A stretch of 64,000 nt of DNA from Candidatus Poribacteria bacterium. GTDB lineage: Bacteria; Poribacteria; WGA-4E; JAJDTR01. Under the pieces are notes generated by a model. The model was not told the origin of the DNA, did not search any database, and saw nothing but the letters and a program-made list of their open reading frames with translations. This document shows, piece by piece, positions 55,194 through 64,000 of this stretch. Both the position numbers and the translations under genes were made by a program. The stretch's first letter is position 1, and the number at the start of each line of letters is the position of its first letter. The stretch is taken from positions 156,113-220,112 of the forward strand of contig JAPPIK010000021.1 in the NCBI GenBank assembly GCA_028820655.1. Direction: 5' to 3'.

Positions 55194-58100
55194 GCGTGAC
55201 GAATAAAAAATTCCGGAGTGGCGTAGATTTGGCACGGGCCGACAAGGCGTATTCCAAATTGAAAGGCCCTCAAAGATATAATGCAGATTTGCAAACGAGA
55301 AGCCGCCGATTGTCGCGAAGTGCCAACGAGGCAAGGCTGCGTGCAGCCAATGCAGCATTTAACAGAGCACAGAGATCGTTTTCCCGAAACGAGATGGAAG
55401 CCTGGGCAGCCCTTGGGTGGCAGATCTACCAGCCATCAGAGGTTGTCCAAGACAAAGAAAAACGGGAACAGATATCCGATCGGATCCTTGCCCTCCAGGT
55501 CTCGGCGGGTCAAGTGTGGATGGCTACCAACACGGGACTCTTGAAGTTCGACATGAAAATGCAGAATTGGGATTGGCATCACCGGGAGATGGGCCTGGTG
55601 TCGGATCGAATCAGTTCGCTGGGTATCGCGGGGAACACGATTTGGATTGCCACGGATCATGGGTTATCAAGATTTGGCACCCTCTCTGGAAAATGGACGA
55701 GCTATGTGGCAGAGCAAACGCTGCCGTCTGCGGACGTGTTGGCGGTAGGAGAAGATACAAACGGCGTTTGGCTTGCAACACCCCAAGCAATTAGCTTGTT
55801 CAATCCGAGCACGGAACGTTGGAAAACCTACACGAACGAGGAAGGCTTGGGCGGCGAAAGGGTCGTGTGTCTTGACGTCGTCGGCAATTATGTCTGGATT
55901 GGCACCGACCGAGGTATTTCACGGTTTGACAAATCCGATGAGACGTGGACGTACTTCCAGGCATCCAAGAGTGGGTTGGTAGCCGACGAAATCACTACAA
56001 CCTTGGTCGATGGCAAACATATTTGGATCGGCACCCACCTTGGACTCAACAGATATGACAACACAACGGGAGAGTGGTCTGTTTTTTCGACACGCTTGGG
56101 ATTAGCCGGCGATCGGATTTCGGATCTTGCCGCAGATCCGAACTATGTGTGGGTTGGCACGGAAAATGGCCTGTCTCGTTACAGCAAATCAGATGGTAGT
56201 TGGATCACAATTTCCGAATTGGGAGATGATCGGGTTCTTGCAATTTCACAAGATGACGGAAAACTTGCAGTCGCAACGGAGCGCGGAATCCATATACATG
56301 ACCAGAGCATGGGTTGGCGAATTCTTCAAATCCCTCTGCCGCATTCAAGTGATACCCTCGTTCTTGATGGTGGGTTACTTTGGCTAGGTGGTTGGCGGCT
56401 CCTGGAGCGCTACGACATTGATGCGGGTCAGACCCGAAAGTTTACCGAAGAAGACGCGCAAGGACTCTCTCGCGTGCGAGTGAACGACATCAAAAACTCG
56501 CTTCGTCATGTCTGGGTCGCAACAGATGGAGGCATATATAGGTATAACAAGACTGATAATTCATGGTGGAGTTACGCACCAAGTCGCGGGCGCGGCAGCA
56601 CGGAAGTGCTTGCTGATCGAAACATCCTGGCGATTGCTGTAAGCGAGGAATTCCTCTTCTTGGGCACCCCTAGAGGGATTAGCAGGTACGACAAAATAAC
56701 CGATTCATGGCTGAACTATACTCCGAACGATGGCTTAATCCATCGTTACGTTTCCAGCTTGGCTTGGGACGGAGAATCCCTATGGGCAGGGACACGCGGC
56801 GGATTGAGCAAACACAGCGTGGTCACCGACCGATGGACTGAGTTCACACGAGCGCAAGGGCTGTGCGACAATCGCATCAATGCGATCGCCGTACGCGACA
56901 ATGTGCTGTGGATCGCGACGCAGGGTGGTGTGTCACGCTATGACACGCGAGCGGGAACCTGGCAGACGTTTTCCACCGAAGATGGACTTCCACACAACGT
57001 CGCTTGGACGGTAGCGATTGATGATGAGCATGTGTGGATTGGAACACACCACGGCGCGGCAAGATACGACCGCTCGGAAAAAACGTGGCAGGCTTACACG
57101 ACGGTCGACGGTTTAATTAACAGTGTTGTCACTTCTATCAGCATTGACGGCAAGTACATCTTCCTCACAGGCCCTGCCGGGGTGACGATTTACGACACAG
57201 AGATTAGTTCATTTTCCCCTTACTCATGTAGAGACGGGTTAATTGCAAGCGAAGCCAAAAGTATAGGATCGAAGGAGAAGTACCACTGGATTGGCACTAC
57301 CGACGGTCTCACGCTGTACAACCAGATTACAGATCTTTCGCGGGACTTTACGGTGGGAGAGGGGCTGCCTTCCGACAACATACAGGTCGTTGCTGTCGAC
57401 GATGATGAGATTTGGTTCGGTACGGACGCCGGGCTTGCGCGTCATAATTGGCGAAGTGGTGTCTGGACAGTTTACTCTGAGGCGCCTACCGAGGTTGCTT
57501 CAACCTCATTGGAGCTGATGAGTAACAACGTGAAATCGGTAATCACTGATGGCGACGATCTGTGGATTGGAACCCGAGTGGGATTGGCTCGTTATGACAA
57601 GATCTCGCACACTTGGCATGTCGCTGATTTGAGGAATGGTCCGCTCGGAATCACGGAAATCGATCAGACGGTCGAGGCTGTTGAGGAGGCGCTGCAAGCA
57701 ACGTCGCCGACAACCGAACAGAAGGTTCACGTTGAATACAATCCTGTAATGGCGGAAGAAAAAGCCGTCCAGATCCTCCATAGTCTAATTATGAACAGGA
57801 CTCCCATGCCGAACGATCCGACGATTCCCTCCCCATTTTTGGATCTCATGATTGCCCTTCCATCGAATCCTGTGGTTCGCGTCATTGAGCCTATTTTTGG
57901 TAGGCTCTGGATCGGTACGGAGGCTGGCGTAATGATCTATGACAAGGCGGAAGAGCAGGTAATCCACACGCTTCCCCTACTTCCACGCGTGCGAGAGATC
58001 AAATATCATCGAGGCAGGACTTGGGTGCTGTGCGATGAAATGATTGCGATTCGTGACCTAAAAGTTGATTCGTGGGTGCTTGTGTTGGGAAGTCAAGTGG

Positions 58101-58699
58101 TGGAGCACACGGGTGCTCAGACCTCCGTGTGCTACACCGAAAAGATTGAAACCGCGCCTGAAGATTTCGGGATTGTCGATTGTACGGCAATGACGTTCAT
58201 GGATAATCAAGTCTGGATCGGGCGTGAAAAGGGGTTAAAGATTCTTGAAGTGGAATTTCCACAATTCGAGCCAGTACCCGAAATCGACATCCCGGATTAC
58301 CTTCGGGAGGCAGAAATTACCGCGCTTGATTTCGATGGGCGCGACACGTGGATCGGTACCAGAAACGGACTATTTCAATATCGTTCAGAATCGAAGAAGT
58401 GGAAGGCTCACACTATTCTTGACGGTCTCGCCGGCAATGAAATTAGTACCGTAACCTCAGGCGATAAACATGTCTGGGTCGGTACGGCGGGAGAGGGACT
58501 TAGCCGGTATGACAAATCAGCACGGGAATGGGCTAGATTTAGGCTCGAGGACGGTTTGGCGGACAACAATATCCGCGATATCACAGTTGACGGGAAATAC
58601 ATCTGGATCGGCACGTTCTCGGCGGGAGTTTGCCGTTACGACCTGACGACTGAACTCTGGACGACCTATCGGACAGCAGATCAGTTCGCGCAAAGATAA
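55043..58699 (+). CDS. Reg_prop beta-propeller protein, main part (frameshifted)
   Basis: Continues the preceding frame: about 23 further propeller repeats of the form W[IV]GTxxGLxRYD...W...T..DGL, beginning WIGTRGG and ending WIGTFSAGVCRYD. With the N-terminal part there are about 27-28 blades, enough for four seven-bladed propellers. Residues about 60-160 form a helical, basic insertion (ADKAYSKLKG... NEARLRAANAAF). No histidine kinase, DNA-binding or Y_Y_Y domain follows, so unlike the classical hybrid sensors this is a stand-alone periplasmic or surface propeller. The annotated start ATG 55043 has no ribosome-binding site and is only the frame boundary. Confidence 0.82.
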   Translation: MGTFTLQSSSWIGTRGGNRGVPRSPLPSEQIYDIEGSGDIVYVATGNGLLSVTNKKFRSGVDLARADKAYSKLKGPQRYNADLQTRSRRLSRSANEARLRAANAAFNRAQRSFSRNEMEAWAALGWQIYQPSEVVQDKEKREQISDRILALQVSAGQVWMATNTGLLKFDMKMQNWDWHHREMGLVSDRISSLGIAGNTIWIATDHGLSRFGTLSGKWTSYVAEQTLPSADVLAVGEDTNGVWLATPQAISLFNPSTERWKTYTNEEGLGGERVVCLDVVGNYVWIGTDRGISRFDKSDETWTYFQASKSGLVADEITTTLVDGKHIWIGTHLGLNRYDNTTGEWSVFSTRLGLAGDRISDLAADPNYVWVGTENGLSRYSKSDGSWITISELGDDRVLAISQDDGKLAVATERGIHIHDQSMGWRILQIPLPHSSDTLVLDGGLLWLGGWRLLERYDIDAGQTRKFTEEDAQGLSRVRVNDIKNSLRHVWVATDGGIYRYNKTDNSWWSYAPSRGRGSTEVLADRNILAIAVSEEFLFLGTPRGISRYDKITDSWLNYTPNDGLIHRYVSSLAWDGESLWAGTRGGLSKHSVVTDRWTEFTRAQGLCDNRINAIAVRDNVLWIATQGGVSRYDTRAGTWQTFSTEDGLPHNVAWTVAIDDEHVWIGTHHGAARYDRSEKTWQAYTTVDGLINSVVTSISIDGKYIFLTGPAGVTIYDTEISSFSPYSCRDGLIASEAKSIGSKEKYHWIGTTDGLTLYNQITDLSRDFTVGEGLPSDNIQVVAVDDDEIWFGTDAGLARHNWRSGVWTVYSEAPTEVASTSLELMSNNVKSVITDGDDLWIGTRVGLARYDKISHTWHVADLRNGPLGITEIDQTVEAVEEALQATSPTTEQKVHVEYNPVMAEEKAVQILHSLIMNRTPMPNDPTIPSPFLDLMIALPSNPVVRVIEPIFGRLWIGTEAGVMIYDKAEEQVIHTLPLLPRVREIKYHRGRTWVLCDEMIAIRDLKVDSWVLVLGSQVVEHTGAQTSVCYTEKIETAPEDFGIVDCTAMTFMDNQVWIGREKGLKILEVEFPQFEPVPEIDIPDYLREAEITALDFDGRDTWIGTRNGLFQYRSESKKWKAHTILDGLAGNEISTVTSGDKHVWVGTAGEGLSRYDKSAREWARFRLEDGLADNNIRDITVDGKYIWIGTFSAGVCRYDLTTELWTTYRTADQFAQR

Positions 58700-58791
58700 A
58701 TCAGCCTTGCGTATCCGCGTGCTGTCCGAGCCGAAGCCGGCGCGTAAAAAACGCGTCTAAGGCGCAAGAATGCAAGTACCTACCGGAGACG

Positions 58792-60027
58792 ATGAATCGT
58801 GTGGGTACAACCCGTCCACGGGCGGTACAGCGAAAACTCGCATTAACTAAAATTGTAAATCATTCTCCTCACACACAACCTGGCTATATGCAGCGTCTAC
58901 AAAGCCATCGAATCACACTCGCCTCATGGCTACTATCGCTGTTGCTCAACGTCCTGATTCTGTATCTCTTCACACTGTTTCCGCAACGCCAGCCGGAAAC
59001 TCTAGATGATGCGCTGGAGGTGGAAACGGTCATCGTGCCGACCGAGCGGACCGCGAATGCTCGCGTTACTCCACTTTCACGATCAAACCGCCCCAGCCAG
59101 CTCGTCAAATTGACGCCGCTAAAGCAGCGCTCGACGCCAACGCCGACGTTACCTCTCGTTACACACGCTCGTCCTGCCGAAGAAGTGTCACAACAACCTA
59201 TGCTAACGTCGCCGGACGAGGCGATGCCGATTGAAAGCGGTCCGATTGCCACTGCTTTGCACGCCCGATTCTCTCCATCCATGCCAGGTGCAACGGTAGG
59301 TTCCGACGTAGAATATGGACGACAAAGAGGGCTTTCTGTTGGAGCGCCGGCTCGAAAAGTGAGCCGGCTGGATAAATTGCGCGGGGAAGTAGGGGCTTCA
59401 CCGCAGGCTGAAGTGCGTGGCTCCGGAAGGGAAATAAGCGGTTATTACCACATTGCGATCGTGCAACATGAGGACGCCGCCGAGACGGTTCGGACCAAAG
59501 TGTTGGAACGATTAGCGGATGCGGTGAACCGCTGGACAAATGTGCACACCAAACTCCTTCCCGGCGACACTCCGCTGGCTGATCCGGCGATTTTACGTAT
59601 TCCACTGGTGTACATTACTGCGACGAGCGCATTCGCCTTTTCCGAACAGGAGCGTGCAAATCTGAACACATACCTTCAAAACGGCGGGACACTTCTGTTT
59701 TCCGATCTATCAGAGAATTGGGGACGCGACGGTGCGGTCGCAAATTCCATCCGGTTTGAACTTTGGAAAATCTTGGGCGAGAGCGCAGAATCACATCCAC
59801 TGGCTCCGGAGGAGCCGGTCTGCAATAGTTTCTTTGAATTCAAGAAGGGGGCACCCCTTGTTGATAAGAGTCGAGGAGGATTCTTTACGTTGCAACTGGA
59901 TGAACGAATTGCCGTATTCTATGATGCGGCAGGATTGGGTTTAAAGTGGCTAGAAAATGACTCCGACGAAAAGTGGTTGCGGTGGGGAGTAAACCTGATT
60001 GTGTATACTCTTACGAATTGGAGATAG
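58792..60027 (+). CDS. Membrane-anchored DUF4159 protein
   Basis: A 411-residue protein with one N-terminal transmembrane helix (LASWLLSLLLNVLILYLFTLF, residues about 43-63), a Ser/Thr/Pro-rich periplasmic linker (about 70-200), and a C-terminal DUF4159 domain of Rossmann-like fold (about 212-411), with segments YHIAIVQHEDAAETVR, LQNGGTLLFSDLSENWG and DAAGLGLKWLEN. The helix-plus-linker part recalls TonB-type architecture, but no TonB domain is present. ATG 58792 has GGAG upstream; ATG 58888 is an alternative. DUF4159 proteins often occur in gliding or secretion-related operons of uncharacterised function. Placed beside the propeller gene, it may take part in the same envelope system. Confidence 0.75.
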   Translation: MNRVGTTRPRAVQRKLALTKIVNHSPHTQPGYMQRLQSHRITLASWLLSLLLNVLILYLFTLFPQRQPETLDDALEVETVIVPTERTANARVTPLSRSNRPSQLVKLTPLKQRSTPTPTLPLVTHARPAEEVSQQPMLTSPDEAMPIESGPIATALHARFSPSMPGATVGSDVEYGRQRGLSVGAPARKVSRLDKLRGEVGASPQAEVRGSGREISGYYHIAIVQHEDAAETVRTKVLERLADAVNRWTNVHTKLLPGDTPLADPAILRIPLVYITATSAFAFSEQERANLNTYLQNGGTLLFSDLSENWGRDGAVANSIRFELWKILGESAESHPLAPEEPVCNSFFEFKKGAPLVDKSRGGFFTLQLDERIAVFYDAAGLGLKWLENDSDEKWLRWGVNLIVYTLTNWR

Positions 60028-60071
60028 ACGGCCGAGATTCTCAATCTTAACTTGGTGCGAGAACACCAAGA

Positions 60072-60848
60072 CTACGAGATTACCATCTGGTGGGCTTTCG
60101 TGAAACAGCGGCGGCGCACAATGTGGACGACGATTGACGCGCCGATTGCCGTGGATGCCACCAACATCAGCATAACTAGGATTTGATACTTGATGGCAGT
60201 CAACGGTTGTGTGCCCGATAGAATCTGACCTGTCATCATCCCGGGTAGCGAGACCAACCCAACCGTCATCAATGCGTTAATCGAAGGTATCATCCCCGCC
60301 CTAATTACTGCGCGAAGAATATCACCCGTTGCCTCCTGATACGTTGCTCCCAAACATAACGCCAACTCGATCGCGTCAGACTCTTTGCGCAGATCCGAAA
60401 ACAAGCGGTCCAAAGCAATAGATATGGCGTTCATCGAATTGCCGATGATCATACCGCCGAGTGGAATAAAATATTGTGGGGTGTACCAGGGTTTAACCTG
60501 CAAAATTGCGCCCGTGACAGCGAAGGCAACAATCATATAACTAACAACCATGGACACAAAGGTCGGCGTAAAAAGGTGAACTTTTTTCTCCTTGACTCGT
60601 CCGCTGATTGTCTGCGCCGCCCAGAAAATCATCCACGTATAACATAGGATTACCAAATACGGATTCTTGATGTCGAAGATGAACTTTAGAACATATCCGA
60701 CCAGAAATAGTTGGGCAAACGTCCGCACAGTTCCCCACATGAGGTCTTTCTCCAGTTTCAACTTGAAAAGGAGAGATCCGACGCCGGCAACCATAACAAA
60801 TGCCAAGCAGAATACCAACTGGAGCGGCGAAATCTCTATGATATTCAT
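60072..60848 (-). CDS. fetB: FetB-type ABC transporter permease
   Basis: The membrane subunit of an iron-export-type ABC transporter (UPF0014), 258 residues with about seven hydrophobic helices. Characteristic segments are FAQLFLVGYVLKFIF (about residue 45), IPLGGMIIGNSMNAISIALDRLFSDL (about 128-153), the EALCLGATYQEA-like coupling region, and LPGMMTGQILSGTQPLTAIKYQ (about 205). Its ATG overlaps the fetA stop by 4 bases (ATGA), indicating translational coupling. In E. coli FetAB exports iron and protects against oxidative stress. That role is inferred by homology. Confidence 0.9.
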   Translation of the reverse strand: MNIIEISPLQLVFCLAFVMVAGVGSLLFKLKLEKDLMWGTVRTFAQLFLVGYVLKFIFDIKNPYLVILCYTWMIFWAAQTISGRVKEKKVHLFTPTFVSMVVSYMIVAFAVTGAILQVKPWYTPQYFIPLGGMIIGNSMNAISIALDRLFSDLRKESDAIELALCLGATYQEATGDILRAVIRAGMIPSINALMTVGLVSLPGMMTGQILSGTQPLTAIKYQILVMLMLVASTAIGASIVVHIVRRRCFTKAHQMVIS

Positions 60849-61510
60849 GCAGAAACCTCTTCTAGCCTATCTGGTTGGAGGAAAAATCTCCGCGAGTTTG
60901 CCCGGTTGAGTGCAAAATCGAGGTGGGTTACAAGAATAATGCTAATCCCGCGTTCGATATTCAGTCGCTCAAGGGAATGCTCGACAATCTCTTTTGACTG
61001 TTGATCAAGAGCCGAAGTGGGTTCATCGCACAGGAGTATTTCAGGATTCACGAGCATCGCCCGAATCAAGGCAATTCGCTGTTTTTGGCCTACGGAGAGC
61101 TTGGTTGCGTCATCATTCAACTTCACATTTTCGATTAGAAACGTCTCCATCCATTTCTGCTTTTCAGCCGCACCGGGTGGTTTTTGCGTTCCTGCCGAGT
61201 GGAATTGGAAAGGGAAATCGAGATTGTCGTCGACCGAGCCGGGAATCACTATGGGGGTCTGCTGTACATAACCAATTTTACGTCGCAAGGAAGTGACTTC
61301 ATGTTTGGTAATCGGCTGACCATCGATCAAAATCTCCCCCGCGGTAGCTTCTTGCAGTCGATTCATCAGACGCAAGAGACTGGACTTTCCGATACCGGAG
61401 GCGCCTTGAATTACGACGAATTCCCCTGTCTCTACGACGAGCTTTATCTCTCGAAACAGCGGCGGCTTCCCATCGTACTGCAAAGACACACTTCTCAATT
61501 CGACTCTCAT
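60845..61510 (-). CDS. fetA: FetA-type ABC transporter ATP-binding protein
   Basis: The ATPase subunit, 221 residues. Walker A GASGIGKSS (about residues 37-45), Q-loop QQTP, ABC signature LSVGQKQR (residues about 137-144), Walker B ILLCDEPTSALD (about 158) and switch His in VTHLD (about 194) are all present. It directly precedes fetB, with a 4-bp overlap, as in FetAB of E. coli. A short leader follows the DAHP synthase stop, about 85 bp away, in the same direction. Confidence 0.9.
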   Translation of the reverse strand: MRVELRSVSLQYDGKPPLFREIKLVVETGEFVVIQGASGIGKSSLLRLMNRLQEATAGEILIDGQPITKHEVTSLRRKIGYVQQTPIVIPGSVDDNLDFPFQFHSAGTQKPPGAAEKQKWMETFLIENVKLNDDATKLSVGQKQRIALIRAMLVNPEILLCDEPTSALDQQSKEIVEHSLERLNIERGISIILVTHLDFALNRANSRRFFLQPDRLEEVSA

Positions 61511-61596
61511 AGGATGTTAATCGGCTGCGTCGCAGAATATCGTCACCGGTGGCGTCTTTGCATCCTCTCGTTCGGGCGCCCTCGCGCTCGACACCA

Positions 61597-62613
61597 TTAG
61601 AACTCACGTCCGCTTGCTTCAATAAACGGTTGCAACTCGTCAACCAATTGTAGGAATGTGTCGGGACTAAGCGATTGAGCGCCATCGGAAAGCGCCTTAT
61701 CGGGATTCGGGTGCATTTCAATCATTAACCCGTCTGCCCCCGCAGCGACCGCCGCTTTTGCCATTGGCGGGACAAATTCCGAGTCTCCCGTCCCGTGGCT
61801 GGGATCCGCGATGATCGGCAAATGGCTCATCTTTTTGAGCACGGGAACCGCGTTCAAATCAAACGTGTTTCGAGTGGCTGTTTCAAATGTGCGAATGCCT
61901 CGTTCGCAGAGCAAAACATTGTAGTTGCCGCCAGAAAGGACGTATTCGGCCGAAAGCAAAAGTTCATCTACCTTAGACATCATCCCGCGCTTAATCATAA
62001 CCGGCTTTTTTGTTTTTCGCAGACGTGACAGAAGTCCGTAGTTCTGCATGTTGCGAGCTCCAATCTGGATAATGTCGGTATATTTCTCCACCAGTTGCAA
62101 ATCATAACTATCGAGCAATTCGGTGATAATCAACAACCCGGTTCTGTCTCGCGCTTCGGCCAAATACTCCAGACCTTCCTCGCCAAGTCCTTGAAAACTA
62201 TACGGAGATGTACGCGGTTTGAAAGCGCCGCCCCGCAGGATCTGCGCACCGGACTCCTTGACGGTTTCGGCTGCTTCCAAGATCTGTTCTCGGCTTTCGA
62301 CGGAACACGGTCCAGCCATCAATACTAACTTGCCCTCGCCGATTTCGAAATCCCCGACGCGAACAACACTTCGTTCCTGCCTATATTCTCTACCCGAAAG
62401 CTTGTACGGTTCGAGAATCGGAACAACTTTATCAACGGCTTGCATTGATTCTAGCTGCTGGAGTTCGTACTTGCCGCGCTCGTCCCCGATTGCCGCAATC
62501 ACTGTGCGTTCCGTTCCCTGAATAGGGTGAGGGGTGTACCCGAGTTTCTCAATTCTGGCAATGACGGCGTCGATGTATTGCTGTTCCGCCTCGGCACTCA
62601 TTACGATGACCAC
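61597..62613 (-). CDS. aroF: 3-deoxy-7-phosphoheptulonate synthase (type I-beta)
   Basis: Condenses phosphoenolpyruvate and erythrose-4-phosphate, the first step of the shikimate pathway. Of 338 residues, 1-85 form the N-terminal regulatory (FDE/ACT-like) domain and the rest the TIM barrel: MAGPCSVES (about 99), [19 protein letters not shown] (about 125), [12 protein letters not shown] (about 188), [23 protein letters not shown] (about 240) and [10 protein letters not shown] (about 268). The start is GTG 62613, eight bases after AGGAGA. The symbol aroF is approximate: it is used for several DAHP synthase types. aroC at 4 kb supplies the last step. Confidence 0.92.
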   Translation of the reverse strand: MVIVMSAEAEQQYIDAVIARIEKLGYTPHPIQGTERTVIAAIGDERGKYELQQLESMQAVDKVVPILEPYKLSGREYRQERSVVRVGDFEIGEGKLVLMAGPCSVESREQILEAAETVKESGAQILRGGAFKPRTSPYSFQGLGEEGLEYLAEARDRTGLLIITELLDSYDLQLVEKYTDIIQIGARNMQNYGLLSRLRKTKKPVMIKRGMMSKVDELLLSAEYVLSGGNYNVLLCERGIRTFETATRNTFDLNAVPVLKKMSHLPIIADPSHGTGDSEFVPPMAKAAVAAGADGLMIEMHPNPDKALSDGAQSLSPDTFLQLVDELQPFIEASGREF

Positions 62614-63491
62614 TGGTCCTATCTCCTATGAATTCTAAAGGGTGGGTTGTGGTTGATTATATTAAAAACGTCGGAATCTTTCTGCGAAATTGATTGCAAA
62701 TGAGGGGATTCGCATGCACTGTGTCCAAACATTGCGAATTCAATTACAGGTTCGAACGGAACTTTTGGCAAATTCAAGAAATCAGTTGGTTTTGAATCAA
62801 CAATACGCTTAATTGTGGCTCCTTGATTCATCAACTTTGAGCCAACATCGATTGCCAAGCGGAATGCGCAAGTAGCGTGGGTCCTTGAACATTTAAAGAA
62901 TAACACATCCATTCCCCCAATTACAATATATAGACGGCGGCGCAATTGAATCTGTACAGGCTTCAATTTCCGGAGCTAAATCAAGGCAGGAAGAAACACG
63001 GACAAACACGATTTCTTAGCGTGTGGTTTACAGTTCCTCGAGGTCGGATTTGCCCGTCTTTTAACTTGACTTCTGAGACTGTGTTTGCTAAAATAGCAAT
63101 GGGTTAGTGCCGAATTTGCAGTGAGCGAAAACACCGCCGTGACAGAATTGAGATTCACTATAGAACCTGCCGGAATTCGATCCGTTCAAAGGTAGCCCTT
63201 ACCCTCCCTGTTTTCCACACGAAGTTGACTCTTTGCGAAAGCTCGGGGCACCCAAACCCAAGACACGCGCTCGGTTTGTGATGGTGGCAATTTCTATGGT
63301 AATCGAGTTGTGTCGCAGGATAGAGCGCCATTGGGTAAGTGAGTCGGAGAAGGCGATTCCAAGGAGACTTGTCAAGCCGTAGATTTTCGGGGCAATATCA
63401 GATCACTCGCCGCGTTTGCTGGTAGATTGAATTGTAATAAATGCGTGCGTGTTACCATATTCCGTATCCTGCCGGCAATAGGAGGAATTGC
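62614..63491. other. Large intergenic region upstream of citrate synthase
   Basis: About 880 bp between divergent genes. A minus-strand frame (62619-62966, 115 codons) exists but has no ribosome-binding site or family resemblance. The plus-strand promoter at 63066-63094 is the only convincing element. Confidence 0.45.
63066..63094 (+). promoter_or_regulatory. Predicted promoter far upstream of citrate synthase
   Basis: TTGACT (63066-63071), a 17-base spacer, TAAAAT (63089-63094), five of six matches in each box. It would give an untranslated leader of about 390 nt before the gltA ATG at 63492. Confidence 0.5.
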
Positions 63492-64000
63492 ATGCCACAT
63501 GAATTTGTGCCCGGTCTTGAAGGGGTACCGATTGCCAAATCCGCAATCAGTTTTGTTGATGGGCTAAAAGGTATCTTGGAATACCGGGGCATCCGTATAC
63601 AACACCTTGCCGAACACAGCACGTATGAGGAGACCGCTCACTTATTGCTCAAAGGTGAACTGCCGGACCCAGCGACGTTAGACGCTATAATCCATGATTT
63701 GGCACACCACCGCAGACTCGAATCACAAATCATCGAATTGATCAAATGCCTACCCGAATACGGACATCCGATGGATGCCTTACAAGCGGCGATCGCGGCT
63801 TTGGGCATGTTTCATCCCGCCAAAGATGTCACCGACGATGCACGGAACTTTCGTGCCTGCATTCGCTTGATTGCCAAGCTTCCTACCATTGTCAGTGCCT
63901 ATGAGAGGTTCCGAAACGGCGCCGAGATCCTTCCTCCTCTTGACGGACTTGGACACTCTGCCAATTTCCTATACATGCTCACGGGTGAAGAGCCTAATCC
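63492..64000 (+). CDS. gltA: Citrate synthase, N-terminal part (runs off window edge)
   Basis: Condenses acetyl-CoA and oxaloacetate to citrate. Only the first 169 residues are present, starting at ATG 63492 after AGGAGGAATTG. The conserved N-terminal segment is clear: GLEGVPIAKSAISFVDGLKGILEYRGIRIQHLAEHSTYEETAHLLLKGELP, with DALQAAIAAL near residue 97 and an AxxxY-type helix near 130. The length before the active-site His cannot be seen. Gram-negative type II or archaeal/Gram-positive type I is not decided; the absence of a long N-terminal beta-domain favours the short type I. Confidence 0.9.
   Translation, partial: MPHEFVPGLEGVPIAKSAISFVDGLKGILEYRGIRIQHLAEHSTYEETAHLLLKGELPDPATLDAIIHDLAHHRRLESQIIELIKCLPEYGHPMDALQAAIAALGMFHPAKDVTDDARNFRACIRLIAKLPTIVSAYERFRNGAEILPPLDGLGHSANFLYMLTGEEPN

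Noticed and set aside
62619-62966. 115-codon minus-strand frame upstream of the DAHP synthase gene
   Set aside because: No ribosome-binding site or family resemblance, and its end abuts the DAHP synthase ribosome-binding region.
1-64000. CRISPR arrays, rRNA, tRNA, IS elements or prophage genes
   Set aside because: Looked for by eye; no repeat-spacer arrays, no rRNA signatures, no transposase, integrase or phage structural gene were found.

Overview
The window looks like a chromosomal segment of an uncultured, Gram-negative-type marine bacterium, most likely Candidatus Poribacteria or a close relative. This placement is an inference from gene content: phytanoyl-CoA dioxygenase-like, ceramidase-like, HpcH/HpaI aldolase, D-2-hydroxyacid dehydrogenase and SDR genes scattered between housekeeping genes, Reg_prop propellers, PorV/PorQ-type outer-membrane proteins and FlgD-like Ig repeats. 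It was not tested by any search. Gene density is moderate, with intergenic gaps of 300-900 bp, and strong AGGAGG-type ribosome-binding sites fix most start codons. I found no rRNA, tRNA, CRISPR array, prophage or transposase.

1-9 kb: 5' part of ileS on the minus strand, behind a long structured leader with an intrinsic terminator that could be alternatively folded; a DUF5069 gene; an M50-type membrane peptidase divergent from aroC; a Ppx/GppA phosphatase; an ROK sugar kinase; and two tandem thymidylate-kinase-like genes, the second with a duplicated P-loop. 9-15 kb: one 1,895-residue UvrA made of two UvrA copies in tandem. 15-18.4 kb: an Nramp-like transporter with a consensus promoter, then an HpcH/HpaI aldolase and an acetoacetate-decarboxylase-family gene closed by a bidirectional terminator.

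18.7-30.2 kb: mainly minus-strand accessory catabolic genes (ceramidase-like, PhyH, Eis-like GNAT, SDR, 2-hydroxyacid dehydrogenase, aldolase, sugar-phosphate isomerase/epimerase, corrinoid adenosyltransferase). They are interrupted by a hicB-hicA pair whose toxin gene carries an amber stop, an orphan hicB paralogue and an unknown membrane protein. 30.5-40 kb: DUF1232 protein, Hsp20, a Do-type HtrA protease, EF-G, a second SDR and 2-hydroxyacid dehydrogenase pair, and the NAD(P)HX repair enzyme.

40.3-60 kb is the most distinctive part. A 3,639-residue exported Ig-like repeat protein contains an exact 1,157-bp internal duplication and lies behind a terminator-like leader. It is followed by a PorV/PorQ-family outer-membrane protein, two lipoproteins, a giant Reg_prop beta-propeller protein split by an apparent frameshift, and a membrane-anchored DUF4159 protein. 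Together they suggest a cell-surface or envelope locus, possibly related to type IX-like export. 60-64 kb: fetAB-type iron exporter genes, a DAHP synthase (first shikimate step, complementing aroC at 4 kb) and the 5' part of a citrate synthase gene with a far-upstream promoter.
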